Assembly: GCA_013399875.1 (NCBI GenBank)
Contig: VXAZ01005577.1
Span: 434,001 to 498,000, forward strand
Direction: 5' to 3'
DNA: 64,000 bases
Source of the DNA: Gymnorhina tibicen
Lineage: Eukaryota; Chordata; Aves; Passeriformes; Artamidae
Part shown: piece by piece, positions 60,375-64,000 of the stretch
Position numbering within the stretch: the stretch's first letter is position 1
How the letters are laid out: every line of letters begins with the position of its first letter
The notes under the pieces: model-generated
Seen by the model: only the letters and a program-made list of their open reading frames with translations
Databases searched by the model: none
What the model was told of the DNA's origin: nothing
Translations under genes and position numbers: made by a program

Positions 60375-60965
60375 ATCTGTTTGACACCTATATCAGTAAC
60401 CTGGAGGAGGCTATGAAAGTGCACTGTTATCACAGTTGCAGATGACACCCATTTGGAAGAACAGCTGCAAACCTGAGGGCAGGGCTATCAGGCAAAGAGA
60501 CCTACACAATTTGGAGGAACTGGCCAACAGGATGTTCAATTCAGTAAAGGAAAAACACCAAGTATTGCTCTGGGGAAGAAAGCACTTGGTTTTGCTTGAT
60601 GGGGAGCAGCTTTCTGGGAAGAGATAAGAGATCCTCCTGCCTGAGGATCTTGGCAGATGGAAGCTGAGTGTGAGACAGCAGCATGTCCCAGTTGCAGAAA
60701 TGGCTGAAAGCACCCTGGGTAGTATGCACAGGGACACGGCCAGGACATGGAGAGGAAGGATTATACCCCTGTGAGCAACATTAAGGAGATCCCATGTGGA
60801 TTCTTTGCCCAAATTTTAAGCTCCCTCAGTACAGGCAAAATAGTGAACAAATGCTGGAACTTGTCCAGCAGAAAGCTTCCAAGCTGGATGGGATATGTGA
60901 GCCTCTCTGTGAGGAGGGGCTGAGGGACCTGGGCTTGTTCAGCCTGGAGGAGAGATCACAGACGC
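60375..60965 (+). mobile_element. CR1 LINE fragment (end of RT and post-RT region)
   Basis: The text runs from 'atatcagtaacctggaggag' through a degenerate active-site box ('gttgcagatgacaccc', L-A-D-D) and 'gtgtgagacagcagcatgtc'. It then passes 'ctggaacttgtccagcagaa' and ends at 'gggcttgttcagcctggagg'. It lacks the CR1 3' terminus, since homology ends at about 60965. Frames at 60436-60627 and 60794-61060 cover parts of it but are broken. The subfamily differs from the copy at 1655-5130, judging by many mismatches. Confidence 0.75.
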
Positions 60966-62026
60966 ACAGTTTTGAAAGGCAGCAGGAACAAATCCTCTAT
61001 GTCCTGACATCTGATATTTCATTTATGCAGAGAATTACTCTATCAGTTTACATAATATGACAGCTGAGAAATAGTGTGGATAACACATGGTATTGTATTT
61101 ATTATTGTCTGGATCTGTCCTGTTGATACTGTTCTTTGCTTCATAAGGACTGTTTGTTATACACCTACTCACCTCATTAATGGCCTTCTTGCTCCAGCAA
61201 CAGCAGCTGCCCAGAGGTGCACTGGCAGTGCAGACAACCTCCAGACAGGCTCCTCAGGAGGAGAGCAGCTGAGTGTTTCTGCACCCCAATCCTGTCCTAT
61301 GTCTAACTCTGCTGCCAGAAGGCTGAAAGCATTTTACACGTGAAGGGTCACAAGTTCAGTTACTAAAATAATGTAGATGATCTAAGTTCATTAGACCAAT
61401 ATAATGATTTATTACTATTAACTGGTTTATTTGAGCAAGTAGCTCCATGACTAAAATCCTCAATGTATATAAATATTCATACACACAAACACATTTATAG
61501 TCCCTAAAATATTTCTTTTATATTTAGTATTAAATTGTTTTAAGTAGAAAACATAATGTGTATAACTGACGCGACAATATTTCTTAGTCAGAGGGCCTGT
61601 TTCATTATTTAAGGAAGACATATCTAAAGGAAACATTCTAATATTTTTACAGCACATTCAGGTTTAGCAACTCTACCAAATAATCAGCCTAAATAATTGA
61701 CCATTAATTGTAAAATATTGGAAACAAGTTTTTTCCTGTTTCCCAAACGAGAGTTATTTCAGCTTGCATCTAATTTCTAGTATGGAATCTATCTATTAAA
61801 AATATTTCTGTAGAACTGGTTTATTTAAGTTAAAAAAGTTTTTTTCCCTCCAGTTAAGCCACTTTTTGCTCTAAACTGTGATGAATGTGTTAAGGATTGG
61901 CTGCTTAGCTAGTGGAAATTGCCACTTCAGCTTTCAGTTGATTTCCACCAAATTAGAATCTGCCATGTAAATGCTTTAGTTGTGCTCAGATGCCCTTTCA
62001 ATTCTTTATCTGATCTGAGAGGATCG

Positions 62027-62050
62027 ATCTCTCTCTCTCTCCTTCTCTCT
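62027..62050 (+). repeat. (CT)n microsatellite
   Basis: CT dinucleotides run from 'gatctctctctctctcc' into 'ttctctct'. Confidence 0.85.
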
Positions 62051-62701
62051 TTGTCCCTGTCTGTGTTGGCAGAGGGGAAGAGGAGCAGGGTTAAGCTGCT
62101 CAGAGCACTAGAACCCACATATTGTTTTAGCAGCTAAACACAAAAAGGAGAAAAAAAGACAGTGAACAAGAACATTCCATACTGTAACACCTGTGTCTTT
62201 TCTTTTTCAGTTACTGTGCTATGGTATCATCAGCTATTTCAACACTCTTTTGTCCTAACAGAATTCCTTCTATTTCTGCCCACTGTTGTCCAGTCTACTG
62301 TATGTATAAGCATGGACATAAAAACAAACAAACAATCAAATCCCCACTTTTGTAGGTGCTTTTGATTTTTGAATTGTACTATCCATTCATTAATTACACA
62401 AATGAAGTCTGGAATGGTGTGATCCAACAGCAAAATAAATAACAACAAGTGCTGTGACTCCTTTTTGACTTGGTTGTTATCTGGTTAGTTGTGCATTTTT
62501 TTTTCAGCTCTTCTGACTGTTGGATTGTTGATAGCACAGACTGCTTGTTATAGCCAGAAATCAATCCTTTTCAAACTTTCACAGTTTTTCAGACATGTCT
62601 TCTGTTACAAAAAAGCCACTGCAAAACTTGTTTGTAGTAAAAATTATATGTGAGTAATGTGATAGATTGACAGTTAATATATTGCTTAGTAAAGTTACTG
62701 G

Positions 62702-62722
62702 AAAACAAAACAAAACAAAACA
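62702..62722 (+). repeat. (AAAAC)n simple repeat
   Basis: Four AAAAC units in a row, in A-rich surroundings. Confidence 0.9.
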
Positions 62723-64000
62723 CAAAGCTGTAATTATCAGCTACTGGTTACTACTGGACACACCTGTGTGAATAAATTAGTTTCAAACTGCTGTCTGGAA
62801 TGACTAAATGCATCATGAATTATCAATTTTTCACAGCTCTATATCAGGTGCTTCATTCAAATATAATAATCTTTGACCTTTTTCTTTAATTATTTTTCAG
62901 TTTGCCAGTTCATGTTTAGCCAACAAAATTAATGTCTAATCTTGTTTTATTGTTCTGCCATACTTTTACATCTTTCCACATATTTTTTAGACTCACTACA
63001 TCCATGAAATGTTTCCTCTTTTCAAATTAATATCTTCCTTGGTTTCAAATGCTTTTGTTTGTCCTCAGAGATTTTAGGAATTACAAATGTAAAGAATGTG
63101 TCATTTCTCTGCAGGATGACTTGATTTGACTGGTTGATTCATAAGAGCCCTTGCATAATTATTCTCTCTTTTTTCTCATTTTTCCATTTGCTTATTGTGT
63201 ATGCTGACAAGCATATTATTATACGCACCTGTTCTTCAGAGTCTTTTTCCCTTGCCCCCCATTGGGCATTTCAATGAAAAAAATAGAAATGTCTATTGCA
63301 TCCTTTCTAGTCAAGTTGGATCTCAAGTTTTGAATTCTTAGTAGCACAAAATCTCAAGTTTATCAAAAATGTTCTCTGGTTATAATCTGGTTTGGGTTTT
63401 TTGGTACCTTTAATTATTGCACTGATAAAATGTCTGATTCCCACAAAATGAGAAATTTTTCTCTTTGTGTTAACATTTTTCCCTTTGTTAACATTCAGAG
63501 CTCTGTTGCCATCAATGAGCCCCGCATTCTGTGATTTGGTAGAAGGTGCTTTATCATTACAGGAATGCTTGTGAAGTAGATGTTTGCAGCATTACTTCAT
63601 TCTATCCCTCGCCTATTTTATTTGTACTTCATCAATGTAAACACATTTCCAATCTTAGAAGATAATTTCCTAGTATTTATTTCACTGCTAGCTACTTTTC
63701 CCCTTTTTACTTCTCTTTCATGCTGGTTAGAATTTCTGCTACTTTGGTTTGTTCGCAATCCTGACATGAGTTCTTGTAGAAAAGTTTATGCTTTTAAACA
63801 CCTGGATGTCTTGGTCATTTTAGAATCTCATGCCTTCTTTTTCTGAAGTGTACCAAAAAGACAAAATATGATCATATAATTTCAAGTGAAATGCAAGGTG
63901 AATATACTATTTAGTACCAAAGATTTTGTTCCTCCACATCTCCCAAAGCTTCTCTGTTTCACTGACTTGAACACATTACCCGGCTACAGCTCTGACTTAT

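Larger units (their letters stand above)
60966..64000. other. Unannotated AT-rich DNA with simple repeats
   Basis: No gene is supported. It contains (CT)n at 62027-62050, an (AAAAC)n run at 62702-62722 and a moderately GC-rich patch at about 61180-61320 of unknown origin. Confidence 0.45.

Noticed and set aside
1..64000. CRISPR arrays, bacterial-type operons, defence islands, tRNA or rRNA genes
   Set aside because: No regularly spaced repeats, no ribosome-binding-site and gene pattern and no recognisable tRNA or rRNA text. The CR1 and LTR content shows that this is vertebrate DNA.

Overview
The window looks like nuclear DNA from a bird. It is AT-rich, has no compact gene array, and is scattered with old CR1 LINE copies in both orientations and with LTRs that have the layout of avian endogenous retroviruses. 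No complete protein-coding gene is visible, and almost all open frames are chance frames or shadows of repeats. The window most resembles an intron of a large gene or a gene-poor intergenic region. One unresolved base (n) lies at 21963. Family assignments come from reading the sequence, not from a database search.

Layout. 1-1650 is plain AT-rich DNA. 1655-5130 is a long CR1 copy on the + strand, split by a 627-bp minus-strand solo LTR (2415-3041) and lacking a central block of its polymerase region at about 4172. 5131-13690 is mostly unique, with a (TTA)n microsatellite and a GC-rich block of unknown origin at about 9850-10175. 13690-14153 is an old CR1 tail, followed by a + strand solo LTR (14216-14809). 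16279-16560 is a minus-strand CR1 tail. 20270-20646 holds the best coding candidate: an apparent last exon on the minus strand with splice acceptor, a 40-residue frame, stop codon and poly(A) signals. 22037-22917 is a GC-rich, CpG-containing solo LTR that stands out sharply. 22918-36655 is AT-rich with simple repeats and one possible 28-nt splice-flanked segment. 36660-45370 has three CR1 scraps (+, +, minus). 45370-45840 is a second unclassified GC-rich block. 49460-49541 is a 21-bp minisatellite.

53936-56320 is CR1-dense and includes one CR1 nested inside another. A promoter-like or LTR-like segment (octamer, TATA, donor site) lies at about 54480-54730 on the minus strand. 59390-60374 is a fourth LTR that abuts a CR1 reverse-transcriptase remnant (60375-60965). 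The rest, to 64000, is AT-rich and unannotated apart from simple repeats.

No functional interplay between genes can be described. The strongest leads are the minus-strand exon at 20522-20646, the layered transposon history, and the promoter-like segment near 54.6 kb. I found no convincing new biological system, defence island or array.
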